From contig NZ_JACJVP010000045.1 of assembly GCF_014212125.1 (NCBI RefSeq), positions 9,842 to 73,841 on the forward strand: a stretch of 64,000 nt of DNA, read 5' to 3'. Under the pieces are notes generated by a model, which ran no database searches, had not been told where the DNA came from, and saw only the letters and a program-made list of their open reading frames with translations. The DNA is from Cohnella nanjingensis. GTDB taxonomy: Bacteria > Bacillota > Bacilli > Paenibacillales > Paenibacillaceae. A program made the translations under genes and the position numbers. Of the stretch, positions 1 to 7,862 are shown piece after piece (position 1 is the stretch's first letter; each line of letters opens with the position of its first letter).

Positions 1-252
1 TGTCCGCTTACCGCCAAATAAAAATCCGATAGGCCATGTAGATATTATCGTTGCAGCTCGTAAAGGCCGGATTCGCCGCAGTGCGATCCTTTTAGCCTGT
101 CGCAACTTTTCATAAGAGCCTGTGAACTGGTAAGGTCATGCGTGTTTTTTGCCGTCGACCCGGAAGGCGCCGGCGAAGGAGACGAGGTTGGTCTAAATGC
201 GGCGGACGCGCCATATCGTGGTAGAAAGGAAGGACAAGGGAGGAGAAAGGCG

Positions 253-1338
253 ATGCCCGTGCGAAAAAGCGCCCGCGGCCGTGGGCCGGAACATAACGAG
301 CCTGTATCCGTCCGTCGGCATTTGCAACCGAACGACCGTCCTGCGGTCCGGACGTTGGACGCGGTTGAGAACGATCCGGAGCTGTGGTGGAAGGAACGCC
401 AGCGCCTCCAGCGGGAGAACGGGGGAGATTGGGACCGGATCGGCGGCATTGGCGGCATAGGCGGCATTGGAGGAGGTAACGGCGGGGTCTTGCGGAGCGG
501 CGGCGCGCCGTCCTACGGCCAAGAGCGGACAAGCGGCGGGACGGGCATCGAAGCGGCGGATCGGCAACCGTCGCACGGCTCCGGGCCATCGGGCACGTTG
601 TCCGGTCTCCCGCACGCGACGGATCGCGCCCCCCGGCTAGCCCCCTGGTACGGCGAGACGAACGGGCGGAACGGAGGCGGCTCCGGTCCGGAGCTCTCCC
701 CCTGGCCGATGCCGATCCGCAGGCTCGCGCGCGGATTCCTCATTCGGACCGTGCTGGCGCTGCTCTTGTTCGCCGGCGCCTGGGGCTGGTTCCGGCTCGC
801 GCTGCCGGGGAGCGACGCCGCCCAGACGTGGCTGTCCCAGGCGGTCACGCGCGATATGGACTTCGCCGCGGCGGAGGCTTGGTACGAGAAGACGTTCGGC
901 GGCTCGCCGTCGTTCCTGCCCGCGTTCCGGCACACCTCGGACGCGGAAGCCGTCAGCGCGGAGTGGAGCCGGGAAGAGACGGTGCCGCCCGTCGAAGGCC
1001 GCGTGCTCGAGACGTTCGCGCAGAGCGGGAGCGGCGTGCGGCTCGCCGCGCTCGCCGGAAGCCCGGTGGTCGCCGTCCATACGGGCCGGGTGACGCAGGT
1101 GACGCTCGACGCGGGCGGCCTCGCGACCATCCTCGTCCAGCATGCGAACCGGGTCGTGACCGTCTACGGGAGCGTGAGCGAACCGGACGTGAAGCCGAAC
1201 GATTGGGTGGAGGCGGGGCAGGCGCTGGGGACGCTCGCGCCCGCTTCCGGCAAGCCGGGCGGCGAAGGCCTGCTCTTCTTCGCCGTCAAGCAGAACGGCA
1301 AAACGTTGGATCCGGCGGAAGTGGTGCCCTTTGATTAG
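253..1338 (+). CDS. spoIVFA: SpoIVFA, stage IV sporulation protein FA (M23-like)
   Basis: The product should hold and inhibit the SpoIVFB protease in the outer forespore membrane until the SpoIVB signal arrives. The 361-residue protein has a long, hydrophilic, Gly/Arg-rich N-terminal region, one membrane segment at about 162-183 (GFLIRTVLALLLFAGAWG) and a C-terminal degenerate M23 peptidase/LytM-like domain at about 270-345 (VVAVHTGRVTQVTLDAGG, then VVTVYGSVSEPDVKPND). The ATG at 253 follows a good Shine-Dalgarno (gggaggagaaagg). The frame is open back to a GTG at 142, which lacks a ribosome site. Its stop overlaps the TTG start of spoIVFB, so the two are translationally coupled as in Bacillus. 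The N-terminal region is longer and more low-complexity than in Bacillus. The 252 bases upstream hold no gene I can support. Confidence 0.88.
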   Translation: MPVRKSARGRGPEHNEPVSVRRHLQPNDRPAVRTLDAVENDPELWWKERQRLQRENGGDWDRIGGIGGIGGIGGGNGGVLRSGGAPSYGQERTSGGTGIEAADRQPSHGSGPSGTLSGLPHATDRAPRLAPWYGETNGRNGGGSGPELSPWPMPIRRLARGFLIRTVLALLLFAGAWGWFRLALPGSDAAQTWLSQAVTRDMDFAAAEAWYEKTFGGSPSFLPAFRHTSDAEAVSAEWSREETVPPVEGRVLETFAQSGSGVRLAALAGSPVVAVHTGRVTQVTLDAGGLATILVQHANRVVTVYGSVSEPDVKPNDWVEAGQALGTLAPASGKPGGEGLLFFAVKQNGKTLDPAEVVPFD

Positions 1339-2206
1339 AATCCGGGGCATCGTCTTCCGCCTTCATCCGCTTTTCGTCCTCTTGATGCTGCTATCCGTCC
1401 TGACGGGCCGGTTCGCGGAGATCGGGACGCTGTTCAGCATCGTCCTGCTGCACGAGCTCGGCCATCTCTTGATGGCGCTGCGGTTCGGCTGGACGGTGAG
1501 GGAGGTGAAGCTGCTCCCGTTCGGCGGCGTGCTCGAGGTCGAGGAAGCGGGCTCCGTGCCGGCCAAGGAAGAAGTATTGGTCGCGCTCGCCGGTCCGCTG
1601 CAGAACGCGGCGCTGGCCGGTTTGGCCTGGCTCTTCGGACAAGCCGGGCTCGTCGACCCGTTGTGGACCGGCGACTTCATCGCGGCCAACGCGCTGATCG
1701 CGCTGTTCAACCTGCTGCCCATTCTGCCGCTGGACGGCGGCCGGATGCTGCAAGCCGGGTTCAGCCTTCATATCCCGTACCACAGGACGCTGCTGTGGAG
1801 CGCGAGGATCAGCCTCCTGTTCAGCTTCGCGGTCGTCTGCGCGGCCATGTACCCGCTGACGCGAGGCGGGCTTCTTCATCTGAACCTGCTGGTCATCGGC
1901 CTGTTCCTGTGCGCTTCGAATTGGACCTATCTGCGGAACGTCCCCTTCGTCTTCCTGCGGTTTCTCGTTCACCGGGCGAAGCGCTCGGAGGCGCGCATCG
2001 ACGGCGGCACGCTCGCCCAGCCGATCGTCGTCTCCGACCAGAGACCGCTGTCCTCGGTCGTCCGGCTGCTCATGAAGGAACGCTACCATCTTGTCTACGT
2101 GATGAACCGGGGCAGCGTCTCGCGCGTCGTTCCCGAGGGGAAACTGATCGACGGTTTTCTCGGGAGTTTGACAAACGGACATGCGGATTTGCGGTTTTTC
2201 ATGTAG
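1331..2206 (+). CDS. spoIVFB: SpoIVFB, intramembrane metalloprotease (M50)
   Basis: This is the site-2-type membrane protease that removes the pro-sequence of sigma-K in the mother cell. The 291-residue polytopic protein has the zinc motif HELGH at 41-45 and the second metal-ligand motif NLLPILPLDGG at 127-137, with Asp135 as the expected ligand; both match the M50B family arrangement. A C-terminal CBS-like region follows from about 215. It starts at TTG 1331, inside the last codons of spoIVFA (8-nt overlap), which fits coupled translation with its inhibitor. Length and motif positions are nearly those of the Bacillus protein. Confidence 0.92.
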   Translation: MIRIRGIVFRLHPLFVLLMLLSVLTGRFAEIGTLFSIVLLHELGHLLMALRFGWTVREVKLLPFGGVLEVEEAGSVPAKEEVLVALAGPLQNAALAGLAWLFGQAGLVDPLWTGDFIAANALIALFNLLPILPLDGGRMLQAGFSLHIPYHRTLLWSARISLLFSFAVVCAAMYPLTRGGLLHLNLLVIGLFLCASNWTYLRNVPFVFLRFLVHRAKRSEARIDGGTLAQPIVVSDQRPLSSVVRLLMKERYHLVYVMNRGSVSRVVPEGKLIDGFLGSLTNGHADLRFFM

Positions 2207-2341
2207 AATAGCAAGTAAAAGGCGGATTCGCCGCCATTGAAAGCGGGCGAGACGTTTTTATCGTAGGTCAAACAGATCGGAATAGGCGTCAACACTTATT
2301 CCTTCTGCATGACTGAAAAAGTCTCGCGACGGGAGGTAGGC

Positions 2342-3577
2342 ATGAAGCAGCTCTTCGTTCACTGCGTCCGCAACGTGACACAATCGGCGCTGCTCGAGAA
2401 CGGCAGATTGACCGAGTTCAGCGTCGAACGATCGGAAGGGACATCCCTGGTCGGCAATCTCTACATCGGGCGCGTCGTGAACGTGCTGCCGGGCATGCAG
2501 GCGGCGTTCGTCGATATCGGATTGCCCAAGAACGCGTTCCTCTACGTGGACGACGTCCTCCATCCCCACCTGGACCGTCAGCCCAAGACGAAGCCCTCCA
2601 TCGCGGACCTCCTGAAGCCGGGCGACCAGCGCGTCGTCCAGATCATGAAGGAGCCGCTCGGCGGCAAAGGCGCCCGCGTCACCACCCACTACTCCCTGCC
2701 GGGCCGCTGCCTGGTGTACATGCCGCATGCCGACTACGTCGGCGTCTCCAAGAAGATCGAGCAGGAACAGGAACGCGCCCGGCTGAAGCAGCTGGCCGAC
2801 GAGCTGCGCGAGCCCGGCGAAGGCCTTATTCTCCGGACGAACGCGGAGGGCGAGCCGCGCGAATCGCTCGCCGAAGACTTGGCCGCGCTGCGGCGGGTCT
2901 GGCGCGACATCGCGAAGAGGGGAGACCGGGAGGAAGCGCCCGCGGCGCTCCACCGGGACTTCGGACTCGTGCAGCGCACGGTGCGGGACGTGTTCACGCC
3001 CGAGATCGAAGAGCTCGTCGTCGACAACCCGAAGGCGTACGAAGAGGCGCGCGCGTATCTGCGGCAGACGGCGCCGACGCTGGAAGGCCGGGTGCGGCTG
3101 CATGCCGACGGAGCGCCGATCTTCGAACGGTTCGGCATCAAGCAGCAGATCGACAAGGCGTTCCAGCCCCGCGTCTCGCTGGAGAGCGGCGGCTATCTCG
3201 TCTGGGATCAGACCGAGGCGCTGACCGTGATCGACGTGAACACCGGCAAGTACACGGGTTCCGTCGACCTCGAGGAGACGGTATTCCGCACGAATCTGGA
3301 AGCCGCGACAGAGATCGCCCGTCTGCTGCGCCTGCGCGACGTCGGCGGCATCGTCATTGTCGACTTCATCGACATGGACACCGACGAGCATCGCCAGCAG
3401 GTGGTGCAGCGTCTCGAGGCGACCATCCGCCGCGATCGGACCAAGTGCCAGGTCGTCGGTTGGACAAGGCTGGGCTTGCTCGAGATTACCCGCAAGAAGA
3501 CGCGGGCAGACGTGATGAGCTACTTTTACGACACGTGCGCTTCCTGCAAGGGCAAGGGCAAGATCTACGTGCGTTGA
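2342..3577 (+). CDS. rng: Ribonuclease G (RNase E/G family)
   Basis: This is an endoribonuclease of the RNase E/G family, acting in RNA processing and decay. The 411-residue product has an N-terminal S1-like domain (about 38-115, around SLVGNLYIGRVVNVLPGM), the catalytic DNase I-like region with metal-binding aspartates in TVIDVNTGKYTG and VIVDFIDMD, and a Zn-link CASC at 399-402 near the C-terminus. It is the short RNase G form without an RNase E scaffold tail. ATG 2342 is chosen because gggaggtaggc lies just upstream; an in-frame ATG at 2309 has no ribosome site. It lies between spoIVFB and rplU, a common Paenibacillaceae arrangement. Confidence 0.93.
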   Translation: MKQLFVHCVRNVTQSALLENGRLTEFSVERSEGTSLVGNLYIGRVVNVLPGMQAAFVDIGLPKNAFLYVDDVLHPHLDRQPKTKPSIADLLKPGDQRVVQIMKEPLGGKGARVTTHYSLPGRCLVYMPHADYVGVSKKIEQEQERARLKQLADELREPGEGLILRTNAEGEPRESLAEDLAALRRVWRDIAKRGDREEAPAALHRDFGLVQRTVRDVFTPEIEELVVDNPKAYEEARAYLRQTAPTLEGRVRLHADGAPIFERFGIKQQIDKAFQPRVSLESGGYLVWDQTEALTVIDVNTGKYTGSVDLEETVFRTNLEAATEIARLLRLRDVGGIVIVDFIDMDTDEHRQQVVQRLEATIRRDRTKCQVVGWTRLGLLEITRKKTRADVMSYFYDTCASCKGKGKIYVR

Positions 3578-3628
3578 CGCGGAGTCCTCCCGCGTCCCGG
3601 CGTATGCGCTGCGCGCCGCAAATAAGGT

Positions 3629-3657
3629 TTGTATTCATCGGGCGAGTATGATAAACT
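3629..3657 (+). promoter_or_regulatory. Putative promoter of rplU operon
   Basis: TTGTAT (3629-3634), 17-bp spacer, TAAACT (3652-3657). The hexamers are imperfect, but the predicted start at about 3664 coincides with the first base of the leader hairpin below, which supports the call. Confidence 0.5.
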
Positions 3658-3662
3658 ACCAT

Positions 3663-3808
3663 AGTGCGTGCAATGGGCTCATCCCCGAGATTGCAGGCTA
3701 CAACCGCACTCCACCGGGTTTGGAAGATCGGCGCTGTCCTGGCGTAACGCGAAGCTGCGACATCCGGCACCCCATGAGGCGAGTCTTAGACACGAGGAGG
3801 TGCACAAT
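3663..3808 (+). promoter_or_regulatory. L21-type ribosomal protein leader of rplU
   Basis: The untranslated leader has a two-step helix: AGTGCG (3663-3668) pairs with CGCACT (3705-3710), and inside it TGCAAT (3669-3674) pairs with ATTGCA (3690-3695). Position directly before rplU matches the L21 leader family known in Bacillota, thought to allow autoregulation by a ribosomal protein of the operon. Family assignment rests on position and this pairing, not on a covariance search. Confidence 0.6.
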
Positions 3809-4120
3809 ATGTACGCGATTATCGAAACCGGCGGCAAGCAATACAAGGTCCAAGCGGGCGACGTGATCTTCGTGGAGAAACTCTCCGCCAGCGAAGGCGA
3901 CAGCGTGAAGTTCGACAAGGTCCTGGCCGTATCCAATGACAAAGGCTTCGTATCCGGCACGCCGCTTCTGGCTGGCGCATCCGTAACGGGCAAAGTCGAG
4001 AAGCACGTTAAAGGTGAGAAAATCATCGTTTTCCACTATAAACCGAAGAAAAACGAGCGCAAGAAGCAAGGTCATCGTCAGCCGTACACGAAAGTGACGA
4101 TCGAATCCATCCAGGCTTAA
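3809..4120 (+). CDS. rplU: 50S ribosomal protein L21
   Basis: This is a component of the large ribosomal subunit that binds 23S rRNA. The 103-residue length is typical and the start YAIIETGGKQYKVQAGD is diagnostic of bL21; the C-terminal part is rich in Lys (KPKKNERKKQGHRQPYT). ATG 3809 has the strong site acgaggaggtgcac upstream. It is the first gene of rplU-prp-rpmA, with prp 13 bases downstream. Confidence 0.98.
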   Translation: MYAIIETGGKQYKVQAGDVIFVEKLSASEGDSVKFDKVLAVSNDKGFVSGTPLLAGASVTGKVEKHVKGEKIIVFHYKPKKNERKKQGHRQPYTKVTIESIQA

Positions 4121-4133
4121 GCGGGACGCCCAG

Positions 4134-4466
4134 ATGATTACGATCACGATCTATCGGGACCAAGACGAGCGGATCAAGCGGTTCTCCGTCACCGGACACG
4201 CGAAGTACGACGACCCCGGCAAGGACATCGTCTGCGCGGGCGTGTCGGCCGTAACGGTCGGCGCGGTCAACGCCATCGAGAAGCTGACGGGCATCGTCCC
4301 AGACGCCGAGATGAAGTCGGGCTTTCTGTCGGCCAGCATGCCGGAGAGCGGAGAGACGCACCGCAACGAACAGCTTCAGCTCCTGCTCGCGGGCATGGTC
4401 GTCGCGCTTGAATCGATCGCGGATCAATACGGCAAGCACGTGAGAATCAAGCATACTCTCGCATAG
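4134..4466 (+). CDS. prp: Ribosomal-processing cysteine protease Prp
   Basis: Prp removes the N-terminal extension of ribosomal protein L27 in Bacillota before ribosome assembly. The 110-residue protein (YsxB family) keeps the catalytic pair His22 (in VTGHAKYDDPGKD) and Cys34 (in DIVCAGVSAV), the same positions as reported for the Staphylococcus enzyme. Its substrate L27 is encoded 16 bases downstream and carries the cleavage motif, so protease and target are co-transcribed. Confidence 0.95.
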   Translation: MITITIYRDQDERIKRFSVTGHAKYDDPGKDIVCAGVSAVTVGAVNAIEKLTGIVPDAEMKSGFLSASMPESGETHRNEQLQLLLAGMVVALESIADQYGKHVRIKHTLA

Positions 4467-4482
4467 AAGGAGGTTGACACCC

Positions 4483-4794
4483 ATGTTGAAACTGAATCTT
4501 CAGTTGTTCGCTTCCAAGAAGGGCGTAGGCTCGACGAAGAACGGACGCGACAGCCAATCGAAGCGCCTCGGCGTGAAGCGGGCTGACGGCCAAGCCGTCA
4601 CCGGCGGCACGATCCTCGTGCGCCAACGCGGCACGAAGATCCATCCGGGCAACAACGTCGGCATCGGCAAAGACGACACGTTGTTCGCGAAAGTGGAAGG
4701 CGTCGTGAAGTTCGAGCGCTGGGGACGCGATCGCAAGAAAGTGAGCGTCTATCCGGTCGAGCAAGCGCCTGTCGCTGCCGCTCTCGAAGCTTAA
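4483..4794 (+). CDS. rpmA: 50S ribosomal protein L27 precursor
   Basis: This is a large-subunit protein whose mature N-terminus reaches the peptidyl-transferase centre. The 103-residue product begins MLKLNLQLFASKKG, the Firmicute form with a nine-residue extension cleaved by Prp after Phe9. ATG 4483 follows gaaggaggttgacaccc; an upstream in-frame ATG at 4474 overlaps that site and would displace the extension. A clear intrinsic terminator lies just after the gene. Confidence 0.98.
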   Translation: MLKLNLQLFASKKGVGSTKNGRDSQSKRLGVKRADGQAVTGGTILVRQRGTKIHPGNNVGIGKDDTLFAKVEGVVKFERWGRDRKKVSVYPVEQAPVAAALEA

Positions 4795-4806
4795 TCCGTC
4801 ATCCAG

Positions 4807-4837
4807 AACCCCGGCCAGCGAAGTGGCCGGGGTTTTT
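4807..4837 (+). terminator. Rho-independent terminator after rpmA
   Basis: The stem AACCCCGGCCA / TGGCCGGGGTT with a 6-nt loop is followed by a T run. It ends the rplU-prp-rpmA transcript. Confidence 0.9.
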
Positions 4838-5088
4838 GCACGATTCGGGGAGGTGTCGGGTTCTCCCTCCTCCCGCCGAACCGTCTCCGATCCGCGCGGG
4901 ACAGGCCTCGAACCGGTACGAACGCGCCGGAGCGGCTAGGCAAGCGCGCCATGATCGGATTCATGCTTAAGCACTAAAATCGTCTATCCGACAACCAAAC
5001 GGCGCGGTTCGTGATATACTGGCGGGGATTGGCGGCAGGAACCGGAACCGGCTTGAGTCGGGAACGAACGAAACGGGGAAGCTTAATC

Positions 5089-5853
5089 ATGTCTGGGAAA
5101 AACACCCTATGGCGGCTTGGAGCGGCAATCTCGCTGCTGGCGCCCGCGGCATGCGTCTTCGCATGGCGGGACCAGGTCTGGCCTCTGGCGCTGTTCGTCC
5201 TGTGGACCGCGGCCGCGGGCGGCGCGTGGCTCGCGGCGGAACGCCGCGCCGAACGGGCCAAGACGGAGCGGATGCTCGCGCGGGCGCAGCGGTCCGCGAT
5301 CGAGACGCTGAGCCACCATCGGCACGATTGGATGAACGAACTGCAAATCTTGTACGGTTATCTGCGTCTGCAGAAGCTCGATAAAGCCGTGGCGATCGTG
5401 GACAGAATAAGGGAACGGATGGACCAGGACAGCCGGATCTCCCGCCTCGGGAGCGCGGAGCTGGCGTCCTACGTGCTGTCGTTCCGCACGATGTGCGACA
5501 CGCTGCGTCTCGACGTATCGGTCGAGGACGGCGTCCAACTGGACAAGGAAGACCCGCTCGCCGAAGCGTTCGCGCAGTCGGTCATCGGGCTCATTAACGC
5601 ATTCCGCTTTCGGGCCGTCGCGTCTTACGGCGAGCAGAACGTGCTCGCTCTGCGAATCTCGGGCGGCGCGGAGGCGCTGCGGGTCGAAGCGGCCTACCAA
5701 GGCGAGCTGGCTGCGGAAGACAGCCTTGCGCAAGACGTAACGAAAGTATTGGACGGACGGGGACGATGGGAAGCGGAGCGCGATACGGCCGGGGTCGAAG
5801 GGCCGGGAACGGCCCGCCGGTTCGCCCTCACGTTCGACGCCGGACGGAAATGA
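5089..5853 (+). CDS. spo0B: Spo0B-type sporulation phosphotransferase with N-terminal membrane segments
   Basis: Spo0B passes phosphate from Spo0F to Spo0A in the sporulation phosphorelay. The key H-box is LSHHRHDWMNELQILYG, with phospho-acceptor His79 in RHDWMN; a weak ATPase-like C-terminal half follows. The product is 254 residues, against about 190 for the Bacillus protein. The extra N-terminus is two hydrophobic stretches (about 8-26 and 31-50), so this form is probably membrane anchored. ATG 5089 is the best start, with only a modest site (gggga); an in-frame ATG at 5011 would add 26 residues. The position between rpmA and obg is conserved. Confidence 0.88.
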   Translation: MSGKNTLWRLGAAISLLAPAACVFAWRDQVWPLALFVLWTAAAGGAWLAAERRAERAKTERMLARAQRSAIETLSHHRHDWMNELQILYGYLRLQKLDKAVAIVDRIRERMDQDSRISRLGSAELASYVLSFRTMCDTLRLDVSVEDGVQLDKEDPLAEAFAQSVIGLINAFRFRAVASYGEQNVLALRISGGAEALRVEAAYQGELAAEDSLAQDVTKVLDGRGRWEAERDTAGVEGPGTARRFALTFDAGRK

Positions 5854-5866
5854 GAGTGATCGCATC

Positions 5867-7207
5867 ATGTTTGTAGACAAGGCGAAGATCTATGTTAAAG
5901 GCGGCGACGGCGGGGACGGACTCGTCGCGTTCCGCAGAGAATTGTACGTGCCGGAAGGCGGACCCGCGGGCGGCGACGGCGGCCACGGCGGAGACGTGGT
6001 CTTCCGGGTGGACGAGGGCCTGCGCACGTTGATGGACTTCCGGTACCAGAAGCACTTCAAGGCGCCGCGCGGCGAGAAGGGACGCAACAAGTCCCAGCAC
6101 GGCGCCAACGCGGACGACATGATCGTGCGGGTGCCGCCGGGGACGATCGTCTACGACGACGACACCGGCGAGATGGTCGCCGATCTGACGCAGCACGGCC
6201 AAGCCGTCGTGATCGCGAAGGGCGGACGCGGCGGACGCGGCAACACCCGGTTCAAGAGTTCGGTCAACACCGCGCCGGCCATCGCCGAGAACGGCGAAGA
6301 AGGGCAAGAGCGCTGGGTGACGCTGGAGCTGAAGGTGATGGCGGACGTCGGGCTCGTCGGCTTCCCGAGCGTCGGCAAGTCGACGCTGCTGTCGGTCGTA
6401 TCGGGCGCTAGGCCGAAGATCGGCGCGTACCACTTCACGACGCTCACGCCGAACCTAGGCGTGGTGGAGCTCGGCGACGACCGGAGCTTCGTGATGGCGG
6501 ACTTGCCGGGCTTGATCGAGGGCGCGCATACCGGCGTCGGCCTCGGACATGAATTCCTCCGGCACGTCGAGCGTACCCGGATCATCCTCCACGTCGTGGA
6601 CCTGTCCGGCATGGAGGGGCGCGATCCGTTCGACGATTGGGTCAAGATCAACGAAGAGCTGAAGCTCTACAACGCCCGATTGGCCGAGCGTCCGCAGATC
6701 GTCGCGGCGAACAAGATGGACATGCCGGAGTCGGAAGAGAATCTGGCGGCATTCCGGGACAAGCTGGCCGAAGTCCGCCCGGACATCGCCGTCCTGCCCA
6801 TCTCCTCGCTCACGCGTCAAGGCGTGCCCGAGCTGCTGTACCGGGTGGCGGAGCTGCTCGAGTCGCTGCCCGATCCGGCGGAGATCGCCGAACAGCAGGC
6901 GCAGGATGAAGCGGAGGCCGAAGGCGTCGTCTACCGGATGGAGCCGCGCGAAGAGCACGAGTTCACGATCTCCCGCGACAACGAGGTGTACGTCGTGGAG
7001 AGCGAATCGATCGAACGTCTGCTGCGGCGCACGCAGTTCGGCTCGTACGAGGCGGTTATGCGGTTCGCGCGCATTCTGCGCAAGATCGGCGTGGACGCGG
7101 AGCTTCGCAAGCGGGGCGCCAAGGACGGCAACACGATCCGCATCGGGGAGTTCGAATTCGAGTTCTTCGAGGGCGGCTCGGACGACTACTTGTACGAGGA
7201 AGAATAA
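5867..7207 (+). CDS. obgE: GTPase Obg/CgtA
   Basis: This is an essential ribosome-associated GTPase linked to 50S assembly, stress response and sporulation. The 446-residue protein has the three classic parts: the glycine-rich Obg fold (about 1-158, KIYVKGGDGGDGLVAFRRE), the G domain with G1 GFPSVGKST at 165-173, DLPG and NKMD motifs, and the C-terminal OCT domain (about 350-430). It begins 13 bases after spo0B and shares its transcript. A terminator follows. Confidence 0.97.
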   Translation: MFVDKAKIYVKGGDGGDGLVAFRRELYVPEGGPAGGDGGHGGDVVFRVDEGLRTLMDFRYQKHFKAPRGEKGRNKSQHGANADDMIVRVPPGTIVYDDDTGEMVADLTQHGQAVVIAKGGRGGRGNTRFKSSVNTAPAIAENGEEGQERWVTLELKVMADVGLVGFPSVGKSTLLSVVSGARPKIGAYHFTTLTPNLGVVELGDDRSFVMADLPGLIEGAHTGVGLGHEFLRHVERTRIILHVVDLSGMEGRDPFDDWVKINEELKLYNARLAERPQIVAANKMDMPESEENLAAFRDKLAEVRPDIAVLPISSLTRQGVPELLYRVAELLESLPDPAEIAEQQAQDEAEAEGVVYRMEPREEHEFTISRDNEVYVVESESIERLLRRTQFGSYEAVMRFARILRKIGVDAELRKRGAKDGNTIRIGEFEFEFFEGGSDDYLYEEE

Positions 7208-7222
7208 GCGTCGCGCGCTACG

Positions 7223-7250
7223 AACCGACCCTTCGCGGGGTCGGTTTTTT
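7223..7250 (+). terminator. Rho-independent terminator after obgE
   Basis: AACCGACCC / GGGTCGGTT stem with a short loop (ttcgcg region), followed by six T. Confidence 0.88.
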
Positions 7251-7308
7251 GATGAAGCCGACAGGGACGCGTCTCGCTCCGGGATCGGTCATTGCGGGGA
7301 AATGACTA

Positions 7309-7337
7309 TTGCCGCCTGGCGTTGCTTCCGTTATAAT
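7309..7337 (+). promoter_or_regulatory. Sigma-A promoter of pheB-hom-thrB-pheA operon
   Basis: TTGCCG (7309-7314), 17-bp spacer, perfect TATAAT (7332-7337). The expected start at about 7344 leaves a short leader of some 37 nt with no room for a T-box or attenuator. Confidence 0.8.
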
Positions 7338-7380
7338 GTCCACTATATACACACAAACGTCTTTCTTGGGAGGACGGAAG

Positions 7381-7818
7381 ATGGCGGAGCGCTATTACGT
7401 CGTCCGCGAGGATCTGCTGCCCGAAGGCATGCTCAAGACCGAGCAGGCGAAGGAGCTCCTGCGCCGGGGCGATGCGGCCACCGTGCACGAGGCGGCGGAG
7501 AAGGTCGGCTTAAGCCGGAGCGCCTTCTACAAGTACAAGGACGGCGTCTATCTCCTCGAGCAGGCGGCAAGGGAGCGCATCGCGACCCTGTCGCTCGACC
7601 TGGAGCACCGTTCGGGCGTCCTGTCCAAGGTGCTCGGCGCGCTCGCGGTGAACGAAGGGAACGTATTGACCATCTCGCAGTCGATTCCGTTGCAGGGCAT
7701 GGCGAACGTGGTCGTCACGATCGACACGTCCACGCTGAACGGAACGTTGACCGAGTTGCTGGAGAAGCTCAAGGCGCTCGACGGCGTCAAGCGAACGACC
7801 GTGGTGGGGCGCAGTTGA
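7381..7818 (+). CDS. pheB: ACT domain-containing protein (PheB/UPF0735)
   Basis: This is a small regulatory-type protein of the PheB/UPF0735 family, 145 residues. The N-terminal half looks like a helix-turn-helix (about 25-50, VHEAAEKVGLSRSAFYKYKD). An ACT domain follows from about 70 (HRSGVLSKVLGALAVNEGNV), expected to bind an amino acid such as phenylalanine. Exact biochemical role is unknown even in Bacillus. ATG 7381 follows tgggaggacggaag. It is the first gene of an aspartate-family/phenylalanine biosynthetic operon, consistent with a regulatory role there. Confidence 0.9.
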   Translation: MAERYYVVREDLLPEGMLKTEQAKELLRRGDAATVHEAAEKVGLSRSAFYKYKDGVYLLEQAARERIATLSLDLEHRSGVLSKVLGALAVNEGNVLTISQSIPLQGMANVVVTIDTSTLNGTLTELLEKLKALDGVKRTTVVGRS

Positions 7819-7862
7819 CCGCCCGGGCAAGGCCGACTAGTAGGAAGCGGAGGAGAACAGAC

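Noticed and set aside
2167..2210. TTGACA and TAGAAT near the end of spoIVFB as a promoter for rng
   Set aside because: The hexamers are about 30 bp apart, far outside the usual 16-19 bp.
2258..3391. 377-codon frame antisense to rng
   Set aside because: Shadow of the RNase G gene, which has clear domain motifs on the plus strand.
6906..7862. Upstream in-frame extension of hom through obgE and pheB
   Set aside because: It overlaps two certain genes in another frame; ATG 7863 has its own ribosome site and the family N-terminus.
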